Origin: Acetobacter estunensis | Lineage (GTDB): Bacteria > Pseudomonadota > Alphaproteobacteria > Acetobacterales > Acetobacteraceae | Length of the DNA stretch: 64,000 bases | Direction: 5' to 3' | Assembly: GCF_019083805.1 (NCBI RefSeq) | Contig: NZ_JAHRDV010000004.1 | Span: 1 to 64,000 of the forward strand | Part shown: positions 37,673 to 46,738 of the stretch, one piece after another | Layout of the letters: each line of letters starts with the position of its first letter | How positions within the stretch are numbered: position 1 is the first letter of the stretch | Program-made: the position numbers and the translations under genes | The notes under the pieces: generated by a model | What the model was told of the DNA's origin: nothing | What the model saw: the letters and a program-made list of their open reading frames with translations, nothing else | The model's database searches: none

Positions 37673-38553
37673 CGCGCCTTCGCAACCGGGACAAGCAAAG
37701 CTTCGATCTGATCGAGCGTGCGGTTCATCCAGCCAAACCAGTGCAGCCCTTCGGGCAGCGTCTCGGACAGCCCCATGACCGGCACGCCCGCCTTGCGCGC
37801 GATCTCGACAAGGCGCGTGGCCGTCGGCGTCGTGGTCTGCTCGTTATAGATCAGCAGGTTCAGGTGCTTGTCCTTCAGATCCCGCTCGAACCGCGCCACG
37901 TCCTCAGGCGCCGGCTCGGCCTCGTTCATGACCGCAAGCTGAAACGCCTTTTCATCCGAGATCATACCCAGCGCGTCCGTCAGACGGCCCGGAAGCGGTT
38001 CGGTCGCGCCCACATGCAGCCCACCGACTTTCGCCTTGAGCGCCGCAATGCGGGCATCGATCTTTCCAAGTTCCTGCTCGAACGTGGCGAGATAGGCCTT
38101 GATCTCCATCGCGTCCTGCGGCTGCGCCTGAGCCAGCACATCCGCCATCCGCTCCACAGTCGCCCGCACCACCGCCGGATCGAACCACAGATGCGGATTG
38201 TCTCCGTCCTTCCAGCCCGCCGCCTGCGCTGCCGAGACAACTGGCGGCGTGTGACCGCTGGCCGCCACCAGACGGTCCATCCACGAATCGTAGCCCGCGC
38301 CGTTGACGATCACCATGCCCGCGCCCGCAATGGCCCGCGCCACAGACGGCGAGGCCTCGAACATATGCGGGTCGATGTCAGGCGTGTGGATGATGCTGGT
38401 CACGCTCACATGCGGACCGCCGACACTGGCGGCGATATCGCCCCACACGCTCTCCGCCGCCACAACGGGAAGCGGCTGCGAGGCGGCCTGCGCGGCAACT
38501 GGCAGGGCAAGCGCCCCGAGAAAAGCAAGAACGGTCCGGCGCGAAAGGAACAT
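37669..38553 (-). CDS. znuA: zinc/metal-binding periplasmic protein, ZnuA type
   Basis: 294 residues. The signal peptide is RRTVLAFLGALALPVAAQA. Likely metal ligands are the histidines in DIDPHMFEASP and DNPHLWFDP and an acidic residue in GLSETLPEGL. The His-rich loop of many ZnuA proteins is absent; the cluster A-1 fold is nevertheless clear (NGAGYDSWMDRL, LLIYNEQTTTP). Zinc is favoured over manganese because a Zur-like regulator is divergent from it. Confidence 0.88.
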   Translation of the reverse strand: MFLSRRTVLAFLGALALPVAAQAASQPLPVVAAESVWGDIAASVGGPHVSVTSIIHTPDIDPHMFEASPSVARAIAGAGMVIVNGAGYDSWMDRLVAASGHTPPVVSAAQAAGWKDGDNPHLWFDPAVVRATVERMADVLAQAQPQDAMEIKAYLATFEQELGKIDARIAALKAKVGGLHVGATEPLPGRLTDALGMISDEKAFQLAVMNEAEPAPEDVARFERDLKDKHLNLLIYNEQTTTPTATRLVEIARKAGVPVMGLSETLPEGLHWFGWMNRTLDQIEALLVPVAKAR

Positions 38554-38571
38554 GGCGTCACTCTTTTCGAT

Positions 38572-38589
38572 GATATGTTATATTGTATC
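38572..38589. promoter_or_regulatory. Zur-box candidate between znuA and zur
   Basis: GATATGTTATATTGTATC has outer arms GATA and TATC and a near-symmetric AT-rich centre, the pattern of zinc-uptake-regulator operators. It is 19 bases upstream of the znuA ATG and upstream of zur, so zinc-bound Zur would repress the uptake operon and probably itself. Confidence 0.7.
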
Positions 38590-38657
38590 GTCAAATGGAC
38601 GCGATGCAACAGGCAGGTATGGGCACGCCGCCCACCTTGGCCTACGATGCAGCCCGT

Positions 38658-39185
38658 ATGACAGCCGCCACCGACACCCACCGCTTTCCGCCGCGCACGG
38701 AACGCCTGCTCGACCGCGCAACGGACTTCTGTTCCCGCGAGAACATGAAGCTGACCAGCCTGCGCCGTCAGGTGCTCGGGTTGATGCTGGAATCGGCGCG
38801 GCCCATGGGGGCGTATGATCTGCTGGAGCAGCTTCGCACCCTTCATGACGGCGCCGCCCCGCCGACCGTCTATCGCGCGCTCGACTTTCTTCTGGAGATC
38901 GGGCTGATCCACAAGATCGAACGCCTGTCCGCCTTCGTGCCGTGCCTGCACACGCTGGAACACGATCACGGCCTGCACGCGCATGAAGAAGGCGAGGAAT
39001 GTCTTCATTCCGGTCAGTTCCTGATCTGCCGCGAATGCTCGCAGGTGACGGAACTGGAGGATGCCGGGATTCTCGCGGCCATTGTCGCGGCCTCACGCAA
39101 GGCCGGATTTCGCATGACACATTCCACCATCGAGATTGAAGGCGTGTGCGCCCGCTGCGCCGGTGCGGCACCCACCCGCGCCTGA
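38658..39185 (+). CDS. zur: Fur-family zinc uptake regulator Zur
   Basis: 175 residues. The winged-helix half holds RENMKLTSLRRQVLGLMLE and PPTVYRALDFLLEIGLIHKIE. The C-terminal half has the structural-zinc cysteine pairs CREC and CARC, and a His-rich sensing segment (LEHDHGLHAHEE). The neighbouring znu operon and the palindrome at 38572 favour Zur over Fur. Earlier ATGs at 38595 and 38619 are possible; the TTG at 38583 falls inside the operator and is rejected. Confidence 0.9.
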   Translation: MTAATDTHRFPPRTERLLDRATDFCSRENMKLTSLRRQVLGLMLESARPMGAYDLLEQLRTLHDGAAPPTVYRALDFLLEIGLIHKIERLSAFVPCLHTLEHDHGLHAHEEGEECLHSGQFLICRECSQVTELEDAGILAAIVAASRKAGFRMTHSTIEIEGVCARCAGAAPTRA

Positions 39186-39685
39186 TGGGCCGCCTTCGGT
39201 CCAAGCGGGAGCAACTGCCGCTCCCCTTTCCGGAACAACCGCCCACACCTGCGCGCCCGCGGGTGCAGAAGCCTGTTACGGCTGAAACCACGCCGCCCGC
39301 TGAGCCGGACCTGTTCAGCGCACCGCCGCCACGCACGATCAGCCGCCCGGTCGGCTTTCCGCTCTCTCCCGTTTCACTGCACCAGTTCCGCCAGACCGCG
39401 ACACCCGCAACCGTGGACACATGGCTCTATTACGGCGTGACGGACCCGAGCCTGACAGATCGATTGCTGGAAGATGGGCTACTGCCGGATCGCGCGGACC
39501 CGCCATTGCTACGCGAGGCCGGAGCGGCGCTGCGATGGCTGGCGGATCTGGATGAGGAACTGCTCGCGGAAGGACGCGTGGTGCTGTTCAGGCTGCGGCG
39601 GAAGTTGGTGCGAGATGTGATGGAGCTGGACCCGGATGGGTCCAGTGAGCCGGGGGGACGAGGGTACTTTTTGGTTGGGGTGTGA
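39185..39685 (+). CDS. hypothetical protein overlapping zur
   Basis: 166 residues. The start codon overlaps the zur stop (TGATG), so the two are likely translated together. The first 65 residues are proline-rich and probably disordered (PLPFPEQPPTPARPRV, PPAEPDLFSAPPPRT). The rest has YGVTDPSLTDRLLEDGLLPDR, an Arg-rich RLRRKLVRDVMEL and a C-terminal SEPGGRGYFLVGV. I recognise no family. The coupling suggests zinc-linked expression, nothing more. Confidence 0.65.
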   Translation: MGRLRSKREQLPLPFPEQPPTPARPRVQKPVTAETTPPAEPDLFSAPPPRTISRPVGFPLSPVSLHQFRQTATPATVDTWLYYGVTDPSLTDRLLEDGLLPDRADPPLLREAGAALRWLADLDEELLAEGRVVLFRLRRKLVRDVMELDPDGSSEPGGRGYFLVGV

Positions 39686-39977
39686 GGGCTGGTTTCGCCC
39701 TCATGTCGGTCATCTGGGTCTTTGAACAGCTCTTCTCCGCTATTCGGATTCGATCCCTTCACGAGCTTAAGGAGCAGCCCTCGAAGGAGAAAACCCGACT
39801 GGTGAGGTGGAGAAGCCGATCCAGCCGGCAAGGCGCGCACACCGTGCGGTCCTGAGTAAGGACCACACGCTTACCGCAGAGCCTCTTTTGGGAAAGAGAC
39901 GTCATCCGGACGCGCCAGAAACTGCAGCGTAGGGGCTTAATACTGATGCTTCTCCGCCACGATGAATCCATCACTGC
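39686..39977. other. junction between zur region and AT-richer islet
   Basis: About 290 bases with no convincing gene. Short minus-strand frames run through it but change frame. Base composition drops from here to about 42.4 kb. Confidence 0.35.
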
Positions 39978-41651
39978 TCATATAGTCTCGCCATCTTTAT
40001 CAATAACGGCTTTTTCATCTTGCTCACTATCAGCCGACTTGACCGCTTTTACACCTACAGAAGCTGGTTTTTTGATCCAGGAGAATGCTGCTTGATAACC
40101 CAGAGCTGTAAGTTCGCGGATAGCTTGACGGAGTGTCACTAAGCTGAAGAAAGGGAGCTTAGGCTCATTGCCGGTGCCGATAACAGCGTAGACAATGGTA
40201 TAATTCCGTGATTGAAAACTACCTCCATCACCTGGAATGATATCTACGAAATCTGTTTGCCCGGTTTCAGTTTGGACTTCGTTAATCTTGCCCCTGATCA
40301 AGTCGCGAGCTGCTCCATCAACTATCAGGACTCGGCTTGAAACTATTCCTTGATTGAACAAATGACTGAGGCGTGAAGAGGACGTCTTATCCTTGACATG
40401 AATGATACGGGATTTCTTGTCGAGGAAATCACAAGCTTCCATGGTTGTGACCCAGCCAGTGGGCTTGATAAGTCTTCGATCAAGACAGAGGAGATCAACT
40501 TCACTAGCTTTCAGGCGTGAGTTATATTTCTCCTCGTTCTCATCAGGCAAAGCATCTGGCAGTTCTTCTTTCTTTAAATTATCGAAGAACTTAACGAGTT
40601 GCGTCGCGAAGTCATGAGCTACTTGATACCACCGCCCTCCGGAGAGAACATATGTGTGCCCGTCAACCTCCGCTTCAAGGACAAGGCATTCATTAATTTT
40701 CCAGCTTTTCCCACAGTCATTTCCGTATTCGTCCACCTCATGCACAGAGTGCTTTTTTAGATCATCAGCATCGAAGCTCGTCACCTCTTGATCATATAAG
40801 GCATTCAGATAACCGCTGAGGTCAAGGTCGGAAAATATAAGCTTACTGCGGAATCCCTTGTAACGAATACTTGCCCCTTTTTCCGGGTCGTAAATGATAG
40901 GGAAAGCCAGATGTAGTCCATCCGGATCAGCTCCACCAATCACGGCTTCAAGTTTGAGAGCTGCGACTTTATCCAGTTTCTTGATCAGATCAGCTTGGCG
41001 CACGTGTTTGATCTGGTCGACCCAATTGAAATGTTGCTTGTAGTCATCCTTGGCATACATGGTGAGAGCGTCGTCGCATGCTTTGGGAAGATCCGTCACC
41101 TTCAATCGCCGATCCATGGACAATGCATCGCTACCCGCCACACGCGTTGCGAAATCCTTCTCTTTAGGGGTGCCTGCCAACCCGCGAATAATGTCGCGTT
41201 CGACGTCGATCGCAAAGGCAGACTGGTCGGAGCCGCGACTCGTCTGGCTCCGTCGAGATAGGGTGTTCTCATCCGGCGTCCTGACATCAGCACTCTTCAG
41301 CTGCGCTTCGTCTACAGAATTTAGGACGACACGGAGACCGAAGTCTTGTTCGAACTTTGCCGGGTCAAGTTTCACATGGCCCATGCCGAACGATACAGCA
41401 AACCAACGGCCAGAGGTGTTCAAAAACACCAGACCGTAGGCGGTGTTATTCCACACCTTCTTCTTTTCATCGTCGGATAGATTTAGAAAACCTGCCCATT
41501 TCGGCGGGGTACCACCCATAGTATCCAAAGCAATCTTTGCCCCTTCTATCCTCTGCCAGTCCCTGAGATCGACTCCCTCGCGAAGGGCATCGTCAGGCTC
41601 GATGCCGTCCTTCAGCAGGCGGATAGAAAGCTTCTGAATATTCTCGGTCAT
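39978..41651 (-). CDS. DUF6119/TIGR04141-like sporadically distributed protein
   Basis: 557 residues, no signal peptide or membrane segment. Text such as LSIRLLKDGIEPDDAL at the start, YGLVFLNTSGRWFAVSFGMGHVKLDP, and NECLVLEAEVDGHTYVLSGGRWYQVAHDF matches, as far as I can recall, the TIGR04141 'sporadically distributed protein' family, also called DUF6119. Its function is not established; its patchy occurrence near mobile elements has made me suspect a defence role. The gene is clearly AT-richer and uses other codons than its neighbours, which points to transfer. An IS transposase remnant lies 300 bases upstream. Confidence 0.68.
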   Translation of the reverse strand: MTENIQKLSIRLLKDGIEPDDALREGVDLRDWQRIEGAKIALDTMGGTPPKWAGFLNLSDDEKKKVWNNTAYGLVFLNTSGRWFAVSFGMGHVKLDPAKFEQDFGLRVVLNSVDEAQLKSADVRTPDENTLSRRSQTSRGSDQSAFAIDVERDIIRGLAGTPKEKDFATRVAGSDALSMDRRLKVTDLPKACDDALTMYAKDDYKQHFNWVDQIKHVRQADLIKKLDKVAALKLEAVIGGADPDGLHLAFPIIYDPEKGASIRYKGFRSKLIFSDLDLSGYLNALYDQEVTSFDADDLKKHSVHEVDEYGNDCGKSWKINECLVLEAEVDGHTYVLSGGRWYQVAHDFATQLVKFFDNLKKEELPDALPDENEEKYNSRLKASEVDLLCLDRRLIKPTGWVTTMEACDFLDKKSRIIHVKDKTSSSRLSHLFNQGIVSSRVLIVDGAARDLIRGKINEVQTETGQTDFVDIIPGDGGSFQSRNYTIVYAVIGTGNEPKLPFFSLVTLRQAIRELTALGYQAAFSWIKKPASVGVKAVKSADSEQDEKAVIDKDGETI

Positions 41652-42448
41652 GAAAATTCTCTCTCAGTAATCTCTAATTTCACTCACCAAACGCCCGTCA
41701 GCAAAGTTCTTCCGCTAATTCTTGAAGCCTAGAACCGACGATTGGTATGCCTAAGTATGTTGACTCCATTTTAAATCAATAATGTTATCTAACCCAGCCA
41801 AGTCATCTTAATCAATAACGCAATTCTATGATTTGAGATCGATGACATCGTCGAGAATATACTGCATCACTTTTTGCTCGCGACGGATCAGTTGCACAAA
41901 TTAACCGATAAGTGAGCTGAATCTATTATAGAATTTTTAATTCTTACGCGATAGGGATTCCGAGTGCTGTGAAGCGGTTGAGTATGACCGCACGGATATC
42001 CGCCTCGGTGATCTGGCAGTCGAAATCATGAGCGATCAGACACTGCCCCAGCAATCTACTGCAGTGCATCTTCGTTTCGACGTGGCGTCGTCGATAATAG
42101 CCACTTCATCGTCTCCAGATGGCCCGTCCGCCTTGCCTGCAAGTCCGTAGGGTTCATTCGGGGCAACGGTGCCCAGTAATGTGGAACTCCATGCCTTTGC
42201 ATTCTTTTCCGGAAAAATGCAGAGGCAGCACGCCGCGGCTGGTAATAGTTTCATGGAATTGCTCTATTATTATAACGCTTGCCTGTTTTATGAGCAAATG
42301 TCGGCTTTCAGAAAATCTCATGGGTTATTTAAGTGATCGGAGTGGGGTGAAAGTTTTTCACGAGGGTCGTCCATGTGAATGTCCGGTTTTACCGATCACC
42401 TCAGACAAAGCCGACCTTCCGTTTACCCCCCAAAGCTGACATCCACCC
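41652..42448. other. AT-rich non-coding stretch with an IS remnant
   Basis: About 800 bases between the DUF6119-like gene and alr. It holds the transposase fragment described separately and otherwise AT-rich sequence, likely including the promoter of the DUF6119-like gene. Other open frames (for example 42119-42439) show no protein character. Confidence 0.6.
41944..42105 (-). pseudogene. 3' remnant of an IS transposase
   Basis: The minus strand reads RRHVETKMHCSRLLGQCLIA, then HDFDCQITEADIRAVILNRF and TALGIPIA before a stop at 41944. This matches the conserved C-terminus of a common DDE transposase group (R-x-V-E-T-K-M-H-C ... D-F-D-x-Q-[IV] ... L-N-x-[FY]-T-A-L-G-I-P). A TGA interrupts the frame upstream, and no complete 5' part, ends or target duplication can be seen. 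It is a decayed fragment; the exact IS family is not assigned. Confidence 0.7.
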
Positions 42449-43582
42449 CTACCTCCACTCCCTCAAATACCGCCCCCCCAAATCCACCAACAACTCATAC
42501 CCAATCGTCTCCGCCGCCTCCGCCGCCATCTCCAGCGGGTTATACGGCCCAATCAGATCAAACGCCTCCCCCGCTGCCAGTGGCATCTCGCCAAGGTCCG
42601 TCACATCCACGGCCAGCGAGTCCATCGACACGCGCCCGATCAGTGGCAGCTTCACCTCGGGACGTGACGGCAGGATCGCCGTGCCGCGTCCCGAGGCTCT
42701 GCGGAGGAAGCCGTCGCCATAGCCCACACCCAGCAGCGCCACGCGGGTCGGGCGCTTTGCCACGAACATCCCGCCATAGCCCACGGCCTGCCCCACCGGC
42801 ACGTCGCGCGTCTGGATGACATTGGCCTGCAGACGGATCACATCACGCATGGGGTTCGGACGGCCCGGCGTCGGGTTGACGCCATAGAGCGCCGCCCCCG
42901 GTCGTCCGAGATCGAAGCGCCAATCGGGGCCGAGAAACAGACCGGAGGACGCTGCCAGACTGCGCGGCGCAGCGGGAAGTTTCGCGGCCAGCGCACGGAA
43001 GGTTTCAAGCTGGTGGCGGTTAGCCGGATTCTCCGGCGTATCGGCGCAGGCCAGATGGCTCATCACCAGCACGGTGCGGATGCTCTCCAGCAGCGTGGCA
43101 TCACGCGCCAGACGGTCCACTTCCTGCGCGGTGAAGCCGAAGCGGGCCATGCCGGAATCCACCTGCAACACGGCGGGCAGGATCCGCTCCTGACGGCGGG
43201 CCAGTGCCTGCCACTGCGCCACCTGCTCCATGCTGTTGAGGACCGGGATCAGATCATGCGCCAGAAACTCGGTCGCCGTTCCCGGTGGCGGCCCGTGCAG
43301 CACGAAGATGTTCATCTCCGGGTTGAGATACGGACGAAGCGCCACGCCTTCCGACAGATGCGCCACGAAGAAATGACGGCACCCGGCTTTTTCCAGCACC
43401 GGCCCGACATGCTCGACCCCAAGGCCATAGGCATCGGCCTTGACTGCGGCAGCGCAAAGCGGTGCGGGATGCTCGGCTGTGGCACTCCCGGCCATCATCC
43501 CCGCAAGCGTGCGATAATTCTCGGCAACCGCCCCGAGGTCGATGGTCAGGATGCCTCCGGCTGCCTGTGCATTCACGCCCAT
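42449..43582 (-). CDS. alr: alanine racemase
   Basis: 377 residues, slightly typical length. The PLP lysine is K48 in AAAVKADAYGLG; the second-base tyrosine is in QAVGYGGMF (around residue 270); LGRPGAALYGVNP, GVGYGDGF and IGRVSMDSLAVDVTDL are Alr motifs. It supplies D-alanine for peptidoglycan. It is the last gene of a same-strand run that starts with the aminotransferase, though gaps of 35-121 bases leave the operon open. Confidence 0.95.
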   Translation of the reverse strand: MGVNAQAAGGILTIDLGAVAENYRTLAGMMAGSATAEHPAPLCAAAVKADAYGLGVEHVGPVLEKAGCRHFFVAHLSEGVALRPYLNPEMNIFVLHGPPPGTATEFLAHDLIPVLNSMEQVAQWQALARRQERILPAVLQVDSGMARFGFTAQEVDRLARDATLLESIRTVLVMSHLACADTPENPANRHQLETFRALAAKLPAAPRSLAASSGLFLGPDWRFDLGRPGAALYGVNPTPGRPNPMRDVIRLQANVIQTRDVPVGQAVGYGGMFVAKRPTRVALLGVGYGDGFLRRASGRGTAILPSRPEVKLPLIGRVSMDSLAVDVTDLGEMPLAAGEAFDLIGPYNPLEMAAEAAETIGYELLVDLGGRYLREWR

Positions 43583-43655
43583 TATCCGCTCGTCCTTCGG
43601 TGCCGTTTACCTTTCTTTCCTCATAACAGCGGAAGTTTCGTCTGTCAGGCCCATT

Positions 43656-44678
43656 TCATTTCGAACCCGGAACACCCTGACTTGTGGAATATTCAAAGTG
43701 CAGCGCCTGCTCCGGATTCACGATGGGATAGATCGCGTGCGCGGCCATCGCGGCTTCGCTGAAGCCTTGCAGAATCAGCTTGAGCTTGCCCGGATAAGTC
43801 GCGACATCACCAATGGCGAACACGCCGGGCAGCGAGGTTTCGCAGGTCGAGGGCGTGACTGGCACGGTGGAGCGGATCTGGTCCATGCCCCACTGCGCCA
43901 GCGGGCCAAGATCGGTCGCCAATCCGAAGAAAGCGAGCAGGTGATCCGCTTCCAGCACACGGCTCTCGCCCGCCAGCGTGGCCACTTCGACGCCGGAAAG
44001 CTGCCCGCCCTCCCCATGCAGCGCCTTGAGCTGATAGGGCACGACTTTCTCGATCTCACCGCGCGCCACGGCCTCCTCCAACTGGCTGAGGCTTTCCGGA
44101 GCAGCGCGGAACTTGTCGCGGCGGTGCACGAGATAGATCTTTTTCGCGACATCCCGCAGGGAGAGCGCCCAGTCCAGCGCGGAATCGCCACCGCCTGCGA
44201 TCACAAGCGTCTTGTCCGTGAAATCCGCGCGACGACGGACGTAATACTGCACGCCACCCGTGGCCTCATACGCCGCCAGATCGTCCAGTGGTGGACGGTT
44301 GGGGCCGAACGCTCCCGCACCCACGGCAAGGATCACGGCGCGGGCCTTGAGCGTGTCGCCCCTGTCGGTGCCGAGCGTGAAATCCCCGCGATGACCGCTC
44401 AGGGTGGTCACACGACGGCCCAGCAGGCGCGGCACATCGAACGGACGGATCTGCGCGTCAAGCTGTTCGATCAGTTGGCCGCCCTCGATCGCGGGGCAGG
44501 CGGGAATGTCATAAATGGGTTTTTCGGGATAAAGCGCCGCGCACTGACCGCCAATCTCGTCGAGCGCATCGACAAGCACGCAGCGCAGCTTGAGCATTCC
44601 GCACTGGAAGGCGGCAAACAGGCCGGTCGGGCCTGCGCCGATGATAACGACGTCGGTCTGGATCGTGTCGGCTGACAT
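43656..44678 (-). CDS. ferredoxin/flavodoxin-NADP reductase, thioredoxin-reductase-like
   Basis: 340 residues. The FAD-binding GAGPTGLFAAFQCGML and the NADP-binding GGGDSALDWAL dinucleotide motifs are clear, as is DVATYPGKLKLILQGF at the end. The C-x-x-C redox pair of thioredoxin reductase is missing, so it is the type 2 ferredoxin-NADP+ reductase (YumC) kind. The start MSADTIQTD (44678) is chosen over a long open frame because family members begin with the flavin strand. Confidence 0.88.
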   Translation of the reverse strand: MSADTIQTDVVIIGAGPTGLFAAFQCGMLKLRCVLVDALDEIGGQCAALYPEKPIYDIPACPAIEGGQLIEQLDAQIRPFDVPRLLGRRVTTLSGHRGDFTLGTDRGDTLKARAVILAVGAGAFGPNRPPLDDLAAYEATGGVQYYVRRRADFTDKTLVIAGGGDSALDWALSLRDVAKKIYLVHRRDKFRAAPESLSQLEEAVARGEIEKVVPYQLKALHGEGGQLSGVEVATLAGESRVLEADHLLAFFGLATDLGPLAQWGMDQIRSTVPVTPSTCETSLPGVFAIGDVATYPGKLKLILQGFSEAAMAAHAIYPIVNPEQALHFEYSTSQGVPGSK

Positions 44679-44799
44679 GATGGTGCGCGCTCCTGCCTCA
44701 CACATGGCGTTCCTGTTGGACGCTTTTGTGCGACAGGGCGACGCGGGAGGCAATGCGCGGGGCGGAAAACTCCCGCGCATTGCCCGGAAAAACCGCCTT

Positions 44800-45201
44800 T
44801 TACTTGCGCAACGGCAACTCGCCCGTGAGGAACTGCGCACGCCCAAGCCCAAAGGACCAGTGCGCGTCCTTGTTCTCAACAACCGAGATCATGACATCCG
44901 AAGACTTGATGCCGCACTCGGCCTCCAGTCGCTCGGTCAGCAGGCGGTAGAACAGCGCGAAACCGCCATCGCCACGCGGACGGCTGAACACCTGAAGCAG
45001 CACCATGTCCTTGGTGCGCGGAATCCCAAGCCCGGTATCCTCAAGGATCATGTGCGAAGGCTTGTGCTCCGTCACAATCTGATAGCGGTCGCCACGCGGC
45101 ACCTGAAAGGCCTCCAGCATGGCCTCATGCGCGGTGTCGAGCAGCTTCTTGATCTGCTCTTCGTTGCGACCTTCGTAGATATGGAAATGCAGAAGTGGCA
45201 T
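44800..45201 (-). CDS. tautomerase-family protein
   Basis: 133 residues. Begins MPLLHFHIYEGRNEEQI: after removal of Met the N-terminal proline is the catalytic base of the 4-oxalocrotonate tautomerase superfamily. The length (about twice a 60-residue 4-OT unit) suits the larger MSAD/CHMI-type or two-unit members, and RTKDMVLLQVF and CGIKSSDVMISVVENKDAHWS fit. It lies between the aminotransferase and the reductase and may convert an unsaturated keto acid. Confidence 0.82.
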   Translation of the reverse strand: MPLLHFHIYEGRNEEQIKKLLDTAHEAMLEAFQVPRGDRYQIVTEHKPSHMILEDTGLGIPRTKDMVLLQVFSRPRGDGGFALFYRLLTERLEAECGIKSSDVMISVVENKDAHWSFGLGRAQFLTGELPLRK

Positions 45202-45236
45202 GAAATTCTCCTCTCAGAATAAAGAACGAACCGAAC

Positions 45237-46586
45237 TCAGTCGAGTTCGATGATGAGTTTGCGCACGGTGGCCACCATGTCGCGCAACTGCTCCGGCGTG
45301 GAGATGAACGGAGGGCCGAAGGAAATCGTATCGCCCGTACAGCGCAGCAATAGCCCTTCCTTCAGGCCGCGTTCGAACATCGCCAACCCGCGCGCGCCCG
45401 GCTTGCCTGCGGCCGGTTTCAGATCAATGGCGGCCGTCAGACCGATGTTGCGAATGTCATACACAGTCGGCACATCACGAAGGCTGTGAACCGCTTCTTC
45501 CAGAACCGGCTCCAACGCCCGGGCACGGGAGACAAGATTCTCTTCTTCCATGATGTCGAGCACGGTATGCGCGACCGCCGCAGCCATCGGATGGCCGGAG
45601 TAGGTGTAGCCATGCGCGAATTCGATGGCGTTTTCCGGACCGGTCATGAAGGTGTTGTAGATGTCCGACGACACGATCACACCGCCCATCGGCACGATGC
45701 CGTTGGTAACAGCCTTGGCGAAGGTGATCATGTCCGGCTTCACGTTGAACCTCTGGGACGCGAAGTTTTCGCCCATGCGGCCAAAACCCGTGATGACCTC
45801 ATCGAAGATCAGCAGGATGCCATGCTTCGTGCAGATCTCGCGCAGGCGTTCGAGATAGCCCACGGGCGGCACCAGAACGCCGGTCGAACCCTGCACCGGC
45901 TCCACCATGACGGCGGCGATGGTGGAGGCATCATGTAGGGCGACCAGTCGCTCCAGATCCTCCGCCATTTCCGCGCCCCATTCAGGCTGGCCTTTGGAGA
46001 ACGCCACCTTGGAATGATCATACGGATGACGGATGTGATCGACGCCCGGCACCATGATGGTGGCGAACATCTTGCGGTTGGGCACAATGCCGCCGACCGA
46101 CATGCCGCCCAGCCCGACACCGTGATAGCCGCGCTCGCGTCCGATCAGACGGAACCGTGCACCCTCACCCCGCAGGCGGTGATAACCGATCGCGATTTTC
46201 AGCGCCGTGTCATCGGCTTCCGAGCCGGAATTAGCGAAGAACACATGGTCCATGCCCGCCGGTGCCATGTTGGCGATACGCTCGCTCAGGCGTACGGTCT
46301 CGGGATTCGCAATCTGGAAACCCGGTGCAAAATCCAGCGTGTCGGCCTGCTTGCGCAGCGCTTCCGTGATGCGCGGGTCGGCGTGACCCAGCGGTGAACA
46401 CCACAGGCCGGAGAGCGTGTCGAACAGCTTCGTGCCGTCCGCCGCCGTGTAATACGCGCCCTTGGCGGACGTAACGACACGGGCCAGCCCCTGCTCACGC
46501 ACACGACGGTTGGCCGTAAACGGCATCCACCACGTGCCTTCCTTGAGGGTGGCGGCGCAATCAAACTCGTTTTTCAGTTCCGGCAT
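45237..46586 (-). CDS. class III (omega) aminotransferase, beta-alanine:pyruvate type
   Basis: 449 residues. WWMPFTANRRV, FDTLSGLWCSPLGH, FFANSGSEADDTALKIA, LIFDEVITGFGRMG and the PLP lysine in TFAKAVTNGIVPMGG are typical of beta-alanine--pyruvate and related omega-amine transaminases. It moves an amino group from a terminal amine to pyruvate. ATG 46586 has GGAG 6 bases before it, which is preferred to a GTG 15 bases upstream. A substrate link to the amine-type cluster 30 kb away is possible but unsupported. Confidence 0.9.
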   Translation of the reverse strand: MPELKNEFDCAATLKEGTWWMPFTANRRVREQGLARVVTSAKGAYYTAADGTKLFDTLSGLWCSPLGHADPRITEALRKQADTLDFAPGFQIANPETVRLSERIANMAPAGMDHVFFANSGSEADDTALKIAIGYHRLRGEGARFRLIGRERGYHGVGLGGMSVGGIVPNRKMFATIMVPGVDHIRHPYDHSKVAFSKGQPEWGAEMAEDLERLVALHDASTIAAVMVEPVQGSTGVLVPPVGYLERLREICTKHGILLIFDEVITGFGRMGENFASQRFNVKPDMITFAKAVTNGIVPMGGVIVSSDIYNTFMTGPENAIEFAHGYTYSGHPMAAAVAHTVLDIMEEENLVSRARALEPVLEEAVHSLRDVPTVYDIRNIGLTAAIDLKPAAGKPGARGLAMFERGLKEGLLLRCTGDTISFGPPFISTPEQLRDMVATVRKLIIELD

Positions 46587-46738
46587 CGGTTGCTCCAGCA
46601 CTCGTACGCGACGACGACGCCCTTACGATACCGAAAGGAAGTCGTTCGCTTTCCGAAACACATGATGACGCAAATGACGCGCGCTGCCAAATGAATGGAG
46701 CGTGCTTTTGCAGAAAAATGAAAATGAATGGCCTATTT

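Noticed and set aside
42119-42439. 106-codon plus-strand frame in the islet
   Set aside because: It runs antisense over the transposase-remnant flank and shows no protein-like pattern.
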